DNA from: Mycobacterium sp. NS-7484
GTDB taxonomy: Bacteria; Actinomycetota; Actinomycetes; Mycobacteriales; Mycobacteriaceae
Assembly: GCF_001953975.1 (NCBI RefSeq)
Contig: NZ_MBEJ01000022.1
Location: forward strand, 100,782 to 164,781
Direction of reading: 5' to 3'
DNA length: 64,000 bases
A program made the position numbers and the translations under genes. Shown in pieces: positions 18,698 to 27,204 of the stretch (positions are counted from its first letter, which is position 1; each line of letters opens with the position of its first letter). The notes below the pieces were generated by a model. It searched no databases, had not been told where the DNA came from, and saw only the letters and a program-made list of their open reading frames with translations.

Positions 18698-19552
18698 ATG
18701 TCGGCTCCGCCACTGTTCCGCCTCGTCGACGAGCGTCGAGTTTCCGTGGTGCGAGACGCCACCCCCTGTCTGCAGGTGTTCGACGAGGACCCGGTGGGTT
18801 CGTGCATGGTGGCTGCGCGGGTGGCCGAGTTCGGTGTCGAGCACGGCGCCATCGGCGGCGAGCTGTGGACCCGACGCGGCGTCACCGAATCCCTGTGTTA
18901 CGCCGGGCCCAATTTGATCCCGCTGCGCGGTGACGCCGACGACCTGAAGGCGTTCTCGGACAAGGCGATGAGCACCGCCCGACGCTGTTCGTCGCTGGTG
19001 GGCCGGGCCGAGCTCGTGATGCCGATGTGGCGTCGACTGGAATCGGTGTGGGGCCCCGCGCGCGACGTCCGTGAGCAACAGCCGCTGATGGCACTGGACA
19101 CGGTGCCGCACTGCGCGATCGATCCCGCAGTCCGGCCGGTGCGAATGGACGAACTCGACGCGTATCTGGTGGCCGCGGTCGACATGTTCATCGGCGAGGT
19201 GGGCGTCGATCCGAGGCTGGGGGACGGCGGCCGTGGCTACCGCCGCCGGATCGCCGGGCTGATCGCCGCGGGACGGGCATGGGCCCGGTTCGAGCGGGGC
19301 GAGGTGGTGTTCAAGGCCGAGGTCGGGTCCCAGTCGCCGGCCGTCGGTCAGATCCAGGGGGTCTGGGTGCACCCGGAGTGGCGGGGTCACGGACTGGGCA
19401 CGGCGGGAACGGCGGCGTTGGCGGCGGCGGTGGTGGCCTCGGGCCGGATCGCGAGCCTGTACGTCAACAGCTACAACACCGTCGCCCGCGCGACCTACGC
19501 GCGCATCGGGTTCGAACAGGTCGGCACCTTCGCCACGGTGTTGCTGGACTGA
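18698..19552 (+). CDS. GNAT family N-acetyltransferase (Rv2867c-like)
   Basis: A 284-residue protein. ATG 18698 is preferred over a TTG two codons earlier. The C-terminal half is a GNAT domain with acetyl-CoA loop EWRGHGLGTAG and the following helix and strand SLYVNSYNTVARATYARIGFEQVG. The N-terminal 130 residues form a second, degenerate-looking acyltransferase-like region (DUF4081-type arrangement). It follows ispG by 56 nt, as in other mycobacteria. The substrate is unknown. Confidence 0.88.
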   Translation: MSAPPLFRLVDERRVSVVRDATPCLQVFDEDPVGSCMVAARVAEFGVEHGAIGGELWTRRGVTESLCYAGPNLIPLRGDADDLKAFSDKAMSTARRCSSLVGRAELVMPMWRRLESVWGPARDVREQQPLMALDTVPHCAIDPAVRPVRMDELDAYLVAAVDMFIGEVGVDPRLGDGGRGYRRRIAGLIAAGRAWARFERGEVVFKAEVGSQSPAVGQIQGVWVHPEWRGHGLGTAGTAALAAAVVASGRIASLYVNSYNTVARATYARIGFEQVGTFATVLLD

Positions 19553-19649
19553 AGCGGGTCCCCATTGCTAGCAGTCGCCGGCTTTCCGCTTGGGCGCAAA
19601 TGGTGAGGTAATCTCGCGACCAGGGTGTTTCGCCAGTTGGGGGATTGAC

Positions 19650-19925
19650 GTGGCAAACGAATTGGAAGTCGATGCGAGTGGTCTGCGTGTAGCAGCGGGC
19701 AGCAGTGAACTCACTGCCACGGCGCTGAGTGGGGTTGGGGCAGGCGGGCCGTCGTCGTCACATCCCAGCGCGGCCGGAGTGGCTGCGGTCAATGCGGCGC
19801 TGGCCGCGACGCAGGGGCGCCAGTCGACGCGGATAACCGGGCAAGCCGAGGATCTTTCCGTCAGTAGTGCCCGTTACGACAGCACTGACTCCGACGGTCG
19901 TGATGCCATCACGGTGACCGTGTGA
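19650..19925 (+). CDS. EspC-like small T7SS substrate/partner (DUF2580-type)
   Basis: A 91-residue protein from GTG 19650, 5 nt after a GGGGGA stretch. It has the size, Ala/Ser/Gly-rich helical character and N-terminal VANELEVDASGLRVAAGSS of EspC/DUF2580 proteins, which pair with larger type VII secretion substrates. A YxxxD export signal (YDSTD, residues 76-80) follows the helical part, as expected for T7SS. Its stop overlaps the start of the large toxin-like gene (GTGA), implying they are made together and probably exported as a pair. ESX dependence is an inference. Confidence 0.72.
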   Translation: MANELEVDASGLRVAAGSSELTATALSGVGAGGPSSSHPSAAGVAAVNAALAATQGRQSTRITGQAEDLSVSSARYDSTDSDGRDAITVTV

Positions 19926-21838
19926 GCCCAGCGGGCTCCGGTGACGGTCCGGGGTTGACCCGCTCGGAGATCGAGAACTGGGATACCTCCTACCTGGACA
20001 CCGCGGCGACGACGTGGCGCGTGGCAGCCTCGCAGTCTGAGGACGCGTTCGCTCAGCACCGCCAGAACATCGCCTCACCCGGCGGGACGACCTGGGCAGG
20101 TGACGCAAAAGATGCGGCTCTGGAGCGGGCGACCGGAGATGTGGTGGTTGTTGGCCGCCAGGGCGGGGTGTTGCGAGAGGCCGCCGACATCGCTGAGACC
20201 GGCCGCCATGACATCAGCATGGCCCGGTCTGAGGCGGTCGCCGCGATCAGTGCCGCCGAGAGCGATGGGTTCAGTGTTGCCGACGACCTGTCGGTGACCG
20301 ACACCAGGCGGGTCGACGTCTTCTCCATGCGCGCCCGGCAGAATTCGCTCAACGAGCATGCCGAGGACATCCGCTGGTACGCCGAGCGCCTTGCTCAGAC
20401 CGATTCGTTCGTCGGTGAACGCCTGCAGGCCAAAGCGGCTGAGCTGGATGGGATCAGATTCGACGGCGAAGCTGAAGGCCGCGATAACGGTGAGGGCAGG
20501 GTTCGGCTGGTAGACAACAAGATCCAGCATGACGCTGAGGAGAAGGGCGAACCAGGCGAGAAGAAGCCAGCGGTCCCCGGGCAGGCGCCGGGTCAGATCG
20601 GCCCGTTCGCGGTGCCCAAATCCGTTGAGGACGCGGCGAAGAAGCCAGAAGGCGAAGTGCCGGCGGACAGCAAAAATTCCGACCCAACCGGGTTGGGGGA
20701 CCTGTTGGGCGCCAACGATTCACCGGAGGGTAAGCCGCGAGAGGCTGAGCAGGGCAAGCCCGGTGACGAGAAGCACCCCGGTCTACCGCCTGCGCTGAGC
20801 CGGCTGCCAGCGGCGCCGGACAAGGCGACGATCGATCAGCAACGTGCGCGGGTGGAGGCGGCCCGTCAGCACCTCGCAGCGGCCGAAGCCAAGGCGAATG
20901 CTGCCTTCGGGCACGGCTATGTGCACGGGGCCGGGTCGGGTCCAAGCCCCGACGAGACCAAGTCGCTGACCCAGGCGGTATTCGATGCCCGCCGTGAGCT
21001 AACGGTACAGACTGATGCGCTGCGGGATCTCAACGCAGCTGCGGCGACTCACGGCGGGCCCACCGTCCCAGTGCCGCCGCTACCGGAAAACGCTGACAAA
21101 CAAGCGTTTCCGCCGCCGCCCAGCATTTCAGACACGCTCGCCGACGCCAATCACCAGCTCAGTGAAAACACCTTCGGCCTGATACCTGACGTGGCCAAGG
21201 ACATCGACACGTTCAACAACTGGGGTCAGGCTTCTGGAGAAGACAAAGCCCAAGCCATTCTCGACTCCGCAGGGATGCTCCCCCTCCCGTTCGGTAAGCC
21301 TCTTGCTGAAGGGCTCGAACATGGCCTCGACATCATTTCTGGCGCCCGCCATCTCGACGATGTCCCAACACCTCACGTAGACACGCCGGTTGCGCCGCAT
21401 ACCCACGACGACGTCCCGAGCGGCGGACATCACACACCGGACACGCCAGTGGCTCCAGATACCGACGCTCCGAGTGCTGGCCACACTGATTTGGACCCAG
21501 GCAGCACTGGTTCGCCTGGAGACGGCCCCGGGATATCACATCCGCAACCAGAGGCAATCGTCGGACCTGGGAACGAATCGCTTCCTGTCGTACCTCCTGG
21601 TGCCACGGGGACCGTCGCCGATAATGGCAAGGGAATGGTTTATGAGATTCCAGCCGGTACCGAAGGGTTGGATTCAAGAGTGGCCCGCGTCCGCGTCATG
21701 GATCCGACTACAACAGGCGACTATCAGTATCCCGGTGGGTACGTGTCGTACGAGAACAGCGCGGGCCAGGCGGTTAACCCCGTGACCGGTAGGACGATCA
21801 GTCGCTCGGACCCATATTGGCACATACCGTTAGGTTAG
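19922..21838 (+). CDS. Putative T7SS-delivered polymorphic toxin
   Basis: A 638-residue protein in three parts. Residues 1-180 are alpha-helical with a WxG turn (Trp58-Ala-Gly) and resemble T7SS-exported helical-bundle domains. Residues 180-310 are a charged Pro/Lys/Glu linker, followed by a coiled-coil-like stretch (about 300-365) and a His/Asp/Pro-rich spacer (about 480-550). The last 65 residues form a compact region with GYVSYENSAGQAVNPVTGR and a terminal SDPYWHIP, resembling small nuclease-like C-terminal toxin modules; I cannot name it with certainty. It is followed within 10 nt by a small AT-richer gene, the usual immunity position. No Cys-rich or transmembrane segment is visible. Confidence 0.72.
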   Translation: MSPAGSGDGPGLTRSEIENWDTSYLDTAATTWRVAASQSEDAFAQHRQNIASPGGTTWAGDAKDAALERATGDVVVVGRQGGVLREAADIAETGRHDISMARSEAVAAISAAESDGFSVADDLSVTDTRRVDVFSMRARQNSLNEHAEDIRWYAERLAQTDSFVGERLQAKAAELDGIRFDGEAEGRDNGEGRVRLVDNKIQHDAEEKGEPGEKKPAVPGQAPGQIGPFAVPKSVEDAAKKPEGEVPADSKNSDPTGLGDLLGANDSPEGKPREAEQGKPGDEKHPGLPPALSRLPAAPDKATIDQQRARVEAARQHLAAAEAKANAAFGHGYVHGAGSGPSPDETKSLTQAVFDARRELTVQTDALRDLNAAAATHGGPTVPVPPLPENADKQAFPPPPSISDTLADANHQLSENTFGLIPDVAKDIDTFNNWGQASGEDKAQAILDSAGMLPLPFGKPLAEGLEHGLDIISGARHLDDVPTPHVDTPVAPHTHDDVPSGGHHTPDTPVAPDTDAPSAGHTDLDPGSTGSPGDGPGISHPQPEAIVGPGNESLPVVPPGATGTVADNGKGMVYEIPAGTEGLDSRVARVRVMDPTTTGDYQYPGGYVSYENSAGQAVNPVTGRTISRSDPYWHIPLG

Positions 21839-21848
21839 GATTAAAATC

Positions 21849-22358
21849 ATGCCCACGTTGGACAATTTGTACTTCTCCGGACCGACCGAGATGTGTGATA
21901 GTAACGCTGCTGCAGTGGATCCGTTCGAAGACGACTGCCTGCTCGAAGCTCAAATTCTCGAAATTCGGTATGACGGCATCCGATCGGTTCTGGGGATTAT
22001 CCTCGAGATGCGTCTCGCCGAACGGATCACAGAGGCAAGTACCGGATTGATCGTCGCTTCGGGCATCAGCAATTATTCTTGGAAGCAGATCGACCGGCGT
22101 AACATGCGAACGGCGTGGACGGTTATTGGTTCATCGGCAAGTCGTACATCGGCAGGTATTGCTGTTGAGTTGATAACGTCGCCTAGTGCCGCGTTGACGT
22201 TTACCGCCGACGCCGCGGCATTTTATTCGCTGCAGATTGAAAATTTGGAAACTGCGGCACCCCCAGATTACGTCGAGCAGGATATTTCGGTGATACGCGA
22301 GGGAATCGCTAATTGGAGTTCAGACGCAAAAGTGGTCTACGTAGTGCATTGTAGGTAA
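21849..22358 (+). CDS. Candidate immunity protein (169 aa, unknown family)
   Basis: A 169-residue acidic protein starting 10 nt after the toxin-like gene, with AGGATTAAAATC before the ATG. Codons and spacer are visibly AT-richer than the housekeeping genes, suggesting acquisition. It appears alpha/beta with a central helical stretch (SVLGIILEMRLAERITEAS). The position immediately downstream of a polymorphic toxin and the small soluble form suggest it neutralises the C-terminal toxin domain. I do not recognise a family and the role is inferred only from position. Confidence 0.6.
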   Translation: MPTLDNLYFSGPTEMCDSNAAAVDPFEDDCLLEAQILEIRYDGIRSVLGIILEMRLAERITEASTGLIVASGISNYSWKQIDRRNMRTAWTVIGSSASRTSAGIAVELITSPSAALTFTADAAAFYSLQIENLETAAPPDYVEQDISVIREGIANWSSDAKVVYVVHCR

Positions 22359-22470
22359 CTGCTGGAGGGTTGGTCGCGCGGAAATTGGGGCCGGACGCAT
22401 GGCCAGGTTTGAGGAGTCAGCGAGGAGATCACCGCAGTGGACAACCAGGTAGCCGACTCCTGGCGCGGCG

Positions 22471-22923
22471 ATGAGCGGGCCGGCATGGGCAGGACGCCCT
22501 CTGCGACTGCCCGCACCACCTACGCCTGAGCACGCCGCCGAACTGGCGCAACGTGCTGCGGACGCCGCGCTCAACGTCTCCGGTGTCGAACTCGACTACA
22601 CGCCGGACTCACTCAGTTTGGTGGACGGCATCTTGGAGGGTTTTCGTGAGCCAGGCTCAGACGCGGTCGCCGAGACCATCTTTGTCTTCGGCTGCTACAT
22701 CGGTGAGGTGCTGGTTCGCAACGCCGGTTACGAATGGGTCGATACCCCGACCGAAATCGCACGCAACCTGGGTCCGCTCACCGTGTGCCGTACATCCACC
22801 GCAACGCACGCGAATCCGATCGGCAAAGCCTTCAAGCGGGTGAACAATGGGGATATAGACGACGTCGCCTACTTTTACAGGTTGTTCGCCGCTGACACCG
22901 AGTCTGTGCAATACGGAAACTGA
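22471..22923 (+). CDS. Small conserved protein, possible immunity protein; N-terminus uncertain
   Basis: A 150-residue frame from ATG 22471, bounded upstream by an in-frame stop at 22450. The core DSLSLVDGILEGF and ETIFVFGCYIGEVLVRNAG looks like a folded, conserved alpha/beta domain. The best ribosome site in the gap (GAGGAG at 22422) instead serves GTG 22437 in another frame, which runs only 30 codons to a TGA at 22527. Either the real start is 22471 or later, or an ancestral start at 22437 has been disconnected by a frameshift. It could be an orphan immunity gene; no function is proven. Confidence 0.55.
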   Translation: MSGPAWAGRPLRLPAPPTPEHAAELAQRAADAALNVSGVELDYTPDSLSLVDGILEGFREPGSDAVAETIFVFGCYIGEVLVRNAGYEWVDTPTEIARNLGPLTVCRTSTATHANPIGKAFKRVNNGDIDDVAYFYRLFAADTESVQYGN

Positions 22924-22969
22924 ACCCGACCGACAGAGAATTCGGGAACGGTATTTCGATGTCACGAAA

Positions 22970-23269
22970 GTGAAAATGAATTCAGATCTGATCAGTGAAG
23001 CGATAATTCTGAGTATATCCGGCTCCGCGATACCACGGGTCGACCGTGAGAAACTTATGGACCGCTACGGGCCGAAGGACGGGAGTGTCATAGCAGATCA
23101 AATTCTGGAGATTGTTAAAGAAGCCGTTGCGATGCCGCTCGAATGGGGAAACAAGCCCCTCGCTCAAGGTGTCAACGACATCATGGTCAGATTCGGCGGG
23201 CTTCACCCCGAGTTGTCGCCACAAGCCCTCAGGGAAATCGGTCGATGCGTCGGCTGGCAACTTCGGTAA
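22970..23269 (+). CDS. Small unknown protein in toxin island (99 aa)
   Basis: A 97-99 residue helical protein starting at GTG 22970 or ATG 22976, without a strong ribosome site. The sequence shows helix-rich segments (DLISEAIILSIS, VIADQILEIVKEAV, SPQALREIGRCVGWQL) and no transmembrane segment. Like its neighbours it is AT-richer than the flanking core genes and lies in the same orientation. It may be another immunity or accessory protein; I do not recognise it. Confidence 0.5.
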   Translation: MKMNSDLISEAIILSISGSAIPRVDREKLMDRYGPKDGSVIADQILEIVKEAVAMPLEWGNKPLAQGVNDIMVRFGGLHPELSPQALREIGRCVGWQLR

Positions 23270-23366
23270 CTCGCTGCAGTCGCGCATATCTGGATATCGA
23301 CGGGCGCATGGATACTAGATCGCGAGCGACGGTCGGTCGCTCACGCCCCAAAGGCTGGAGATTGGC

Positions 23367-23777
23367 GTGAAAGTACTTCTAGAATTTGTCGTCCGCTATC
23401 TGCAGGTGCTTTACCTGAACCCCGTGTATCGGTTCACCGAGTCACGTTCTCGCGGTCTCGCCGACATCGATGCCTCGATCACGCTGTCCGGTGAGTCACC
23501 GCGCTGGGATATCACGAACAATCGTGGGCTGATCGACATTATTCTGACTCCACTCCGATACCGGAACGAGGGCAACCACTTCTGGCTTTCACTGCTGCGT
23601 CAATACCTCGAGGGCGGAGACGACACCACCCAGGGGTCAGCCGTCGAGTTGGCAGCATGGATGACCGTGAACTTGGCTCGCATCGAGCAGCTGTTTACAG
23701 ACCCGGTAACCGCTCCGCGTGTCTGCGAGGAGCTAGTTCAATTGCGGCTTGAGAATGCGCGGAAGAACTGGGGATGA
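23367..23777 (+). CDS. Small unknown protein in toxin island (136 aa)
   Basis: A 136-residue protein from GTG 23367, preceded by CTGGAG. It has an N-terminal hydrophobic stretch (VLLEFVVRYLQVLYLNPVY) that may be amphipathic or a membrane-proximal helix, then mixed alpha/beta sequence and a charged C-terminal helix (EELVQLRLENARKNWG). It is co-oriented with the toxin-like gene and separated by about 97 nt from the previous small gene. A role as immunity protein is possible from context only. Confidence 0.52.
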   Translation: MKVLLEFVVRYLQVLYLNPVYRFTESRSRGLADIDASITLSGESPRWDITNNRGLIDIILTPLRYRNEGNHFWLSLLRQYLEGGDDTTQGSAVELAAWMTVNLARIEQLFTDPVTAPRVCEELVQLRLENARKNWG

Positions 23778-23830
23778 CCGACGCAAAGCCGCAAAATGGC
23801 GAATCTTGATCGAAAAGTAGAGGGAGGGTG

Positions 23831-24151
23831 ATGCTTGAGTACATCCTCGCTGCCCAAGGGGGCGGCGCGTCGTGGACCGGACCCGCGGTCCGAGCGGCGG
23901 TGTTCACGGCCGTGGGTGTGGCGCTGATTGTCGTCGGTGTTCGTCGTCGCATCGCCCGCATCCGCTGGAACCGTGAAGACGACCGTCGGCTGCTGCATCC
24001 GGACGGGTCGGCGCGATCCGACGTACACCGCACATCAAATCCGCATTCGGGCGGGACCTGGATGACTGTCGCCGGTGCGGTGCTAGCAATCCTGGGGCTG
24101 CTGCACATCCTCGACCTCGTCGCGACCCTGCACGTGGCCGGAATGATCTGA
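23831..24151 (+). CDS. Small two-helix membrane protein (106 aa)
   Basis: ATG 23831 (or GTG 23828) is preceded by AGGGAGG. The product has two hydrophobic segments, AVRAAVFTAVGVALIVVGV near residues 20-40 and MTVAGAVLAILGLLHILDLV near 78-98, joined by a basic, polar loop (RRRIARIRWNREDDRR), so it is probably a small inner-membrane protein. It lies at the edge of the accessory island and before the PBP gene. Function unknown. Confidence 0.65.
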   Translation: MLEYILAAQGGGASWTGPAVRAAVFTAVGVALIVVGVRRRIARIRWNREDDRRLLHPDGSARSDVHRTSNPHSGGTWMTVAGAVLAILGLLHILDLVATLHVAGMI

Positions 24152-24283
24152 CTCGGCGATCAGAGATCAGATGCCGCAACTTTGCAGCGGGTCACCGACG
24201 GGCGCAAGATCTCACCACTGTCTCGATTTGGTCTCGGTGCGCCTCCGACGAAACCGGCGTCCGCGTTCCTAACATCAGCCTCA

Positions 24284-26107
24284 ATGGCAACTCAAACATC
24301 ATCAGTCACACGGACCGCAACGCTGTTGACGGTCGTCGCGGTGATCGGTGGGACGGCACTCAGCGCCTGCACCCCCCGACCCGACGGACCCGAACCCGCT
24401 GCGGAGCAGTTCTTTGCCGAATTGGCGACTGGTGACACCGAGGCGGCCGCGGCGTTGTCCGACCGGCCCGACGATGCCAAGACCGCTCTCGACGAAGCGT
24501 GGAATGGCCTGCAGGCCACCCGACTCGACGCCCAGATCTTGGGCTCCAAGTACGCCGGCGACACCGGCAGCATCACCTACCGCTACACCTGGCACCTGCC
24601 CAAGGACCGCACCTGGACCTACGACGGCCAACTCAACATGGTCCGTGACGAAGGACAGTGGGAAGTGCGCTGGAGCGCCACCGGACTGCACCCGAGGTTG
24701 GGGGAGCACCAGACGTTCGCGCTGCGCGCCGATGCCCCGCGGCGAGCCCGGGTCAACGAGCGTGGCGGTACCGACGTGCTGGTGCCCGGCTACGTCTACC
24801 ACTACGCCCTGAATGCCAAAGCGGCCGGCGCCGCGCTGATGCCGACCGCCCGCGCGGTGGCCGATGCGCTACGTCCGTTCGATCCGGCGCTGGGCAATCC
24901 GCAGTTGCTCGCCGAACAGGCCAGCGCGTCGGCTCAGCCGATGAGCCTGATCACGCTGAATCAGGCCGACAACGACCGGATCTCCGCCGCCATCGGCAGG
25001 CTCGACGGCGTCGTCATCACCCCGCAACCCGAAATGTTGCCCACCGACCCGGATTTCGCCCCGGCCATCGTCAACGAGGTCAAGAAGTCGGTGGCCGACG
25101 AGCTGGACGGCCAGCCGGGCTGGCGGGTGGTCACCGTCAACCAGAACGGTGTCGACGTCGACGTGCTCAACGAGGTACCGGGAGAACCCGCGCCGTCGAT
25201 CACCATCAGCCTGGACCGCGCGGTCCAGGACGCCGCGCAAAACGCCGTCAACACCACCGGCAAACAGGCGATGATCGTCGCGATCAAACCGTCCACCGGC
25301 GAGATCCTCGCGGTGGCGCAGAACGCGGCCGCCGACGCCGTCGGGCCACTGGCCACCATGGGCCAGTTTCCGCCGGGGTCCACCTTCAAGATGGTCACTG
25401 CCGGCGCCGCCATCGAACGCGGCATGGCAACGCCCAACACACTTTTGGGCTGCCCAGGCACCATGGACATCGGCCACCGGACCGTCACCAACTACGACGC
25501 CTTCGACTTGGGCACGGTCCCGATGTCGCGGGCCTTCGCCAACTCGTGCAACACCACCTTCGGCGAACTCGCCAGCCGGATGCCGCCCCGGGGGTTGACC
25601 CAGGCCGCCGCGCGATACGGCATCGGCACCGACTACGACGTGGCCGGCATCACCACGCTGACCGGCTCGGTGCCGCCGACGGTTGACCTCGCCGAGCGGA
25701 CCGAGGACGGATTCGGTCAGGGCAAGGTGCTGGTGAGTCCGTTCGGCATGGCACTGGCGTCGGCGACGGTGGCTGCCGGCCGCACGCCGGTGCCGCAGCT
25801 CATCGAGGGACGCCAGACCATGGTCGACGGGGCCGGCGCCCCGATCAGCCCGAAGATGGTCGAGGGGCTGCGGCCGATGATGCGACTGGTGGTCACCAAC
25901 GGCACCGCCAAGGATCTCGGCGGGCTCGGCGACGTGCGCGGCAAGACCGGTGAGGCCGAGTTCATGGGTGGCTCACACTCCTGGTTCGCCGGGTACCGCG
26001 GAGACATGGCGTTCGCCGCACTGATCGTCGGCGGCGGCAGTTCGGAATACGCGGTGCGCATGTGCAAGACCATGCTCGACGGCTTGCCGCACGATTACCT
26101 CGCCTGA
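24284..26107 (+). CDS. Penicillin-binding lipoprotein (Rv2864c-like transpeptidase)
   Basis: A 607-residue protein. ATG 24284 gives a proper lipoprotein signal with lipobox LSAC, whereas the frame upstream adds 34 residues with no signal character. An NTF2-like MecA_N-type domain follows (about residues 40-150), then a linker and the class B transpeptidase domain with active-site STFK (Ser366), SCN (Ser421) and KTG (Lys554). It would crosslink peptidoglycan outside the membrane and be beta-lactam sensitive. The gene sits between the accessory island and DUF1707/mapB, as in M. tuberculosis. Confidence 0.93.
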   Translation: MATQTSSVTRTATLLTVVAVIGGTALSACTPRPDGPEPAAEQFFAELATGDTEAAAALSDRPDDAKTALDEAWNGLQATRLDAQILGSKYAGDTGSITYRYTWHLPKDRTWTYDGQLNMVRDEGQWEVRWSATGLHPRLGEHQTFALRADAPRRARVNERGGTDVLVPGYVYHYALNAKAAGAALMPTARAVADALRPFDPALGNPQLLAEQASASAQPMSLITLNQADNDRISAAIGRLDGVVITPQPEMLPTDPDFAPAIVNEVKKSVADELDGQPGWRVVTVNQNGVDVDVLNEVPGEPAPSITISLDRAVQDAAQNAVNTTGKQAMIVAIKPSTGEILAVAQNAAADAVGPLATMGQFPPGSTFKMVTAGAAIERGMATPNTLLGCPGTMDIGHRTVTNYDAFDLGTVPMSRAFANSCNTTFGELASRMPPRGLTQAAARYGIGTDYDVAGITTLTGSVPPTVDLAERTEDGFGQGKVLVSPFGMALASATVAAGRTPVPQLIEGRQTMVDGAGAPISPKMVEGLRPMMRLVVTNGTAKDLGGLGDVRGKTGEAEFMGGSHSWFAGYRGDMAFAALIVGGGSSEYAVRMCKTMLDGLPHDYLA

Positions 26108-26129
26108 ACGGCGGTACCGTGGGTACGTC

Positions 26130-26726
26130 ATGACTGGCACCAACGAACAATCGGTGGACCTGCGGGTCTCGGATGCCGACCGCAACGGTACGTTGCGGCG
26201 GCTGCACAGCGCCGTGGCGCTGGGGTTGATCGACATCGCCGAGTTCGAGGAGCGGTCGGCGATGGTCTCGCAGGCCCGTCTGCATTCCGATCTCGACGCG
26301 CTGGTGGGGGATCTGCCCGGTCCCGGAGCGATCGTCACGACGGCCACCGACCGGGTCGAGCTGCGTGGAGTGCTCGGCTCGCTGAAACGTCATGGGGAAT
26401 GGACCGTGCCGACCCGACTGGCGCTGGTGCGCCGGATGGGTTCGGTGGATCTGGATCTGACCCGGGCCCGGTTCGCCGGGCCGATGGTGGTCATCGAGCT
26501 GGACCTGAAATTCGGGTCGTTGGAGCTGCGGCTGCCCGAGGGCGCCAGCGCATCGATCGACGACGTCGAGGTGATCGTGGGCAGCGCCGACGATCATCGT
26601 CGTGACGCCCCCGGCGAAGGCACACCGCACGTCATCCTGACCGGCCGGGTGGTGTGCGGCTCGGTGGACATCCGCGGGCCGCGTAAGGCCTGGTTCGGCC
26701 GTTTTCCCCGGTCTGACCGGCCCTAG
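26130..26726 (+). CDS. DUF1707 domain protein
   Basis: A 198-residue protein. The first 55 residues match DUF1707 (DLRVSDADRNGTLRRLHSAVALGLIDIAEFEERSAMVSQAR), a short helical module near the N-terminus of many mycobacterial proteins. The rest is a beta-helix-like stretch resembling LiaF/DUF2154-type domains (MGSVDLDLTRARFAGPMVVIELDLKFGSLELRLPEG). No transmembrane helix is evident, so it is probably cytoplasmic. It lies 22 nt after the PBP gene and may belong to the same envelope-related transcript. Its function is unknown. Confidence 0.87.
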   Translation: MTGTNEQSVDLRVSDADRNGTLRRLHSAVALGLIDIAEFEERSAMVSQARLHSDLDALVGDLPGPGAIVTTATDRVELRGVLGSLKRHGEWTVPTRLALVRRMGSVDLDLTRARFAGPMVVIELDLKFGSLELRLPEGASASIDDVEVIVGSADDHRRDAPGEGTPHVILTGRVVCGSVDIRGPRKAWFGRFPRSDRP

Positions 26727-26729
26727 GGT

Positions 26730-27140
26730 CTACCGCGGATCGAGGACGGCGAAGCTGAGTGTGGCCCGCGCGGCCAGCCGGTGGTCCCGGCCCACATCGG
26801 TGACGTCGACCGAGGTGACGATCAACCGCCGCCCCGAGCGCACCACGGTGGCCACCGCTCGCGCCGGACCTTCGATGATCGGCGCCAGGTAGTGGATGTT
26901 CATGTCGGCGGTGGTCACATCCTGCCCGGGCCCGACGTTACGGCCCGCCAACCGTCCGGCCGCGATGTCGATCAGGGTCGCCACCAATCCGCCCTGCAAT
27001 GCGCCGCGGATATTCGTCAGATCAGGCCGGTTGTCCATCTCCACGATGAGCGTCTCGTCGTTCTCCAGCACATCGCGGAACCCCATCTGGCCGAGCAGAT
27101 GACCGGGCGTGGTCCGCATCGGGGTCGACTCACTGAGCAT
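26730..27140 (-). CDS. PaaI-family hotdog thioesterase
   Basis: A 136-residue single-hotdog protein from ATG 27140; a much longer open frame upstream overlaps mapB and is rejected. The family core NIRGALQGGLVATLIDIAAGRLAGR (helix with catalytic-type residues) and DMNIHYLAPIIEGPARAVATVVRSGRRLIVTSVDV are clear. It should hydrolyse an aryl- or acyl-CoA thioester. It converges on the DUF1707 gene with a 3-nt gap and is divergent from mapB with 64 nt between starts. Confidence 0.88.
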   Translation of the reverse strand: MLSESTPMRTTPGHLLGQMGFRDVLENDETLIVEMDNRPDLTNIRGALQGGLVATLIDIAAGRLAGRNVGPGQDVTTADMNIHYLAPIIEGPARAVATVVRSGRRLIVTSVDVTDVGRDHRLAARATLSFAVLDPR

Positions 27141-27204
27141 GGCTGAAAAGTTAGCACCATTCTCGCTGTGAGAGATCGGCGTTCTCCTGGCTATCCTTGC
27201 TGTC

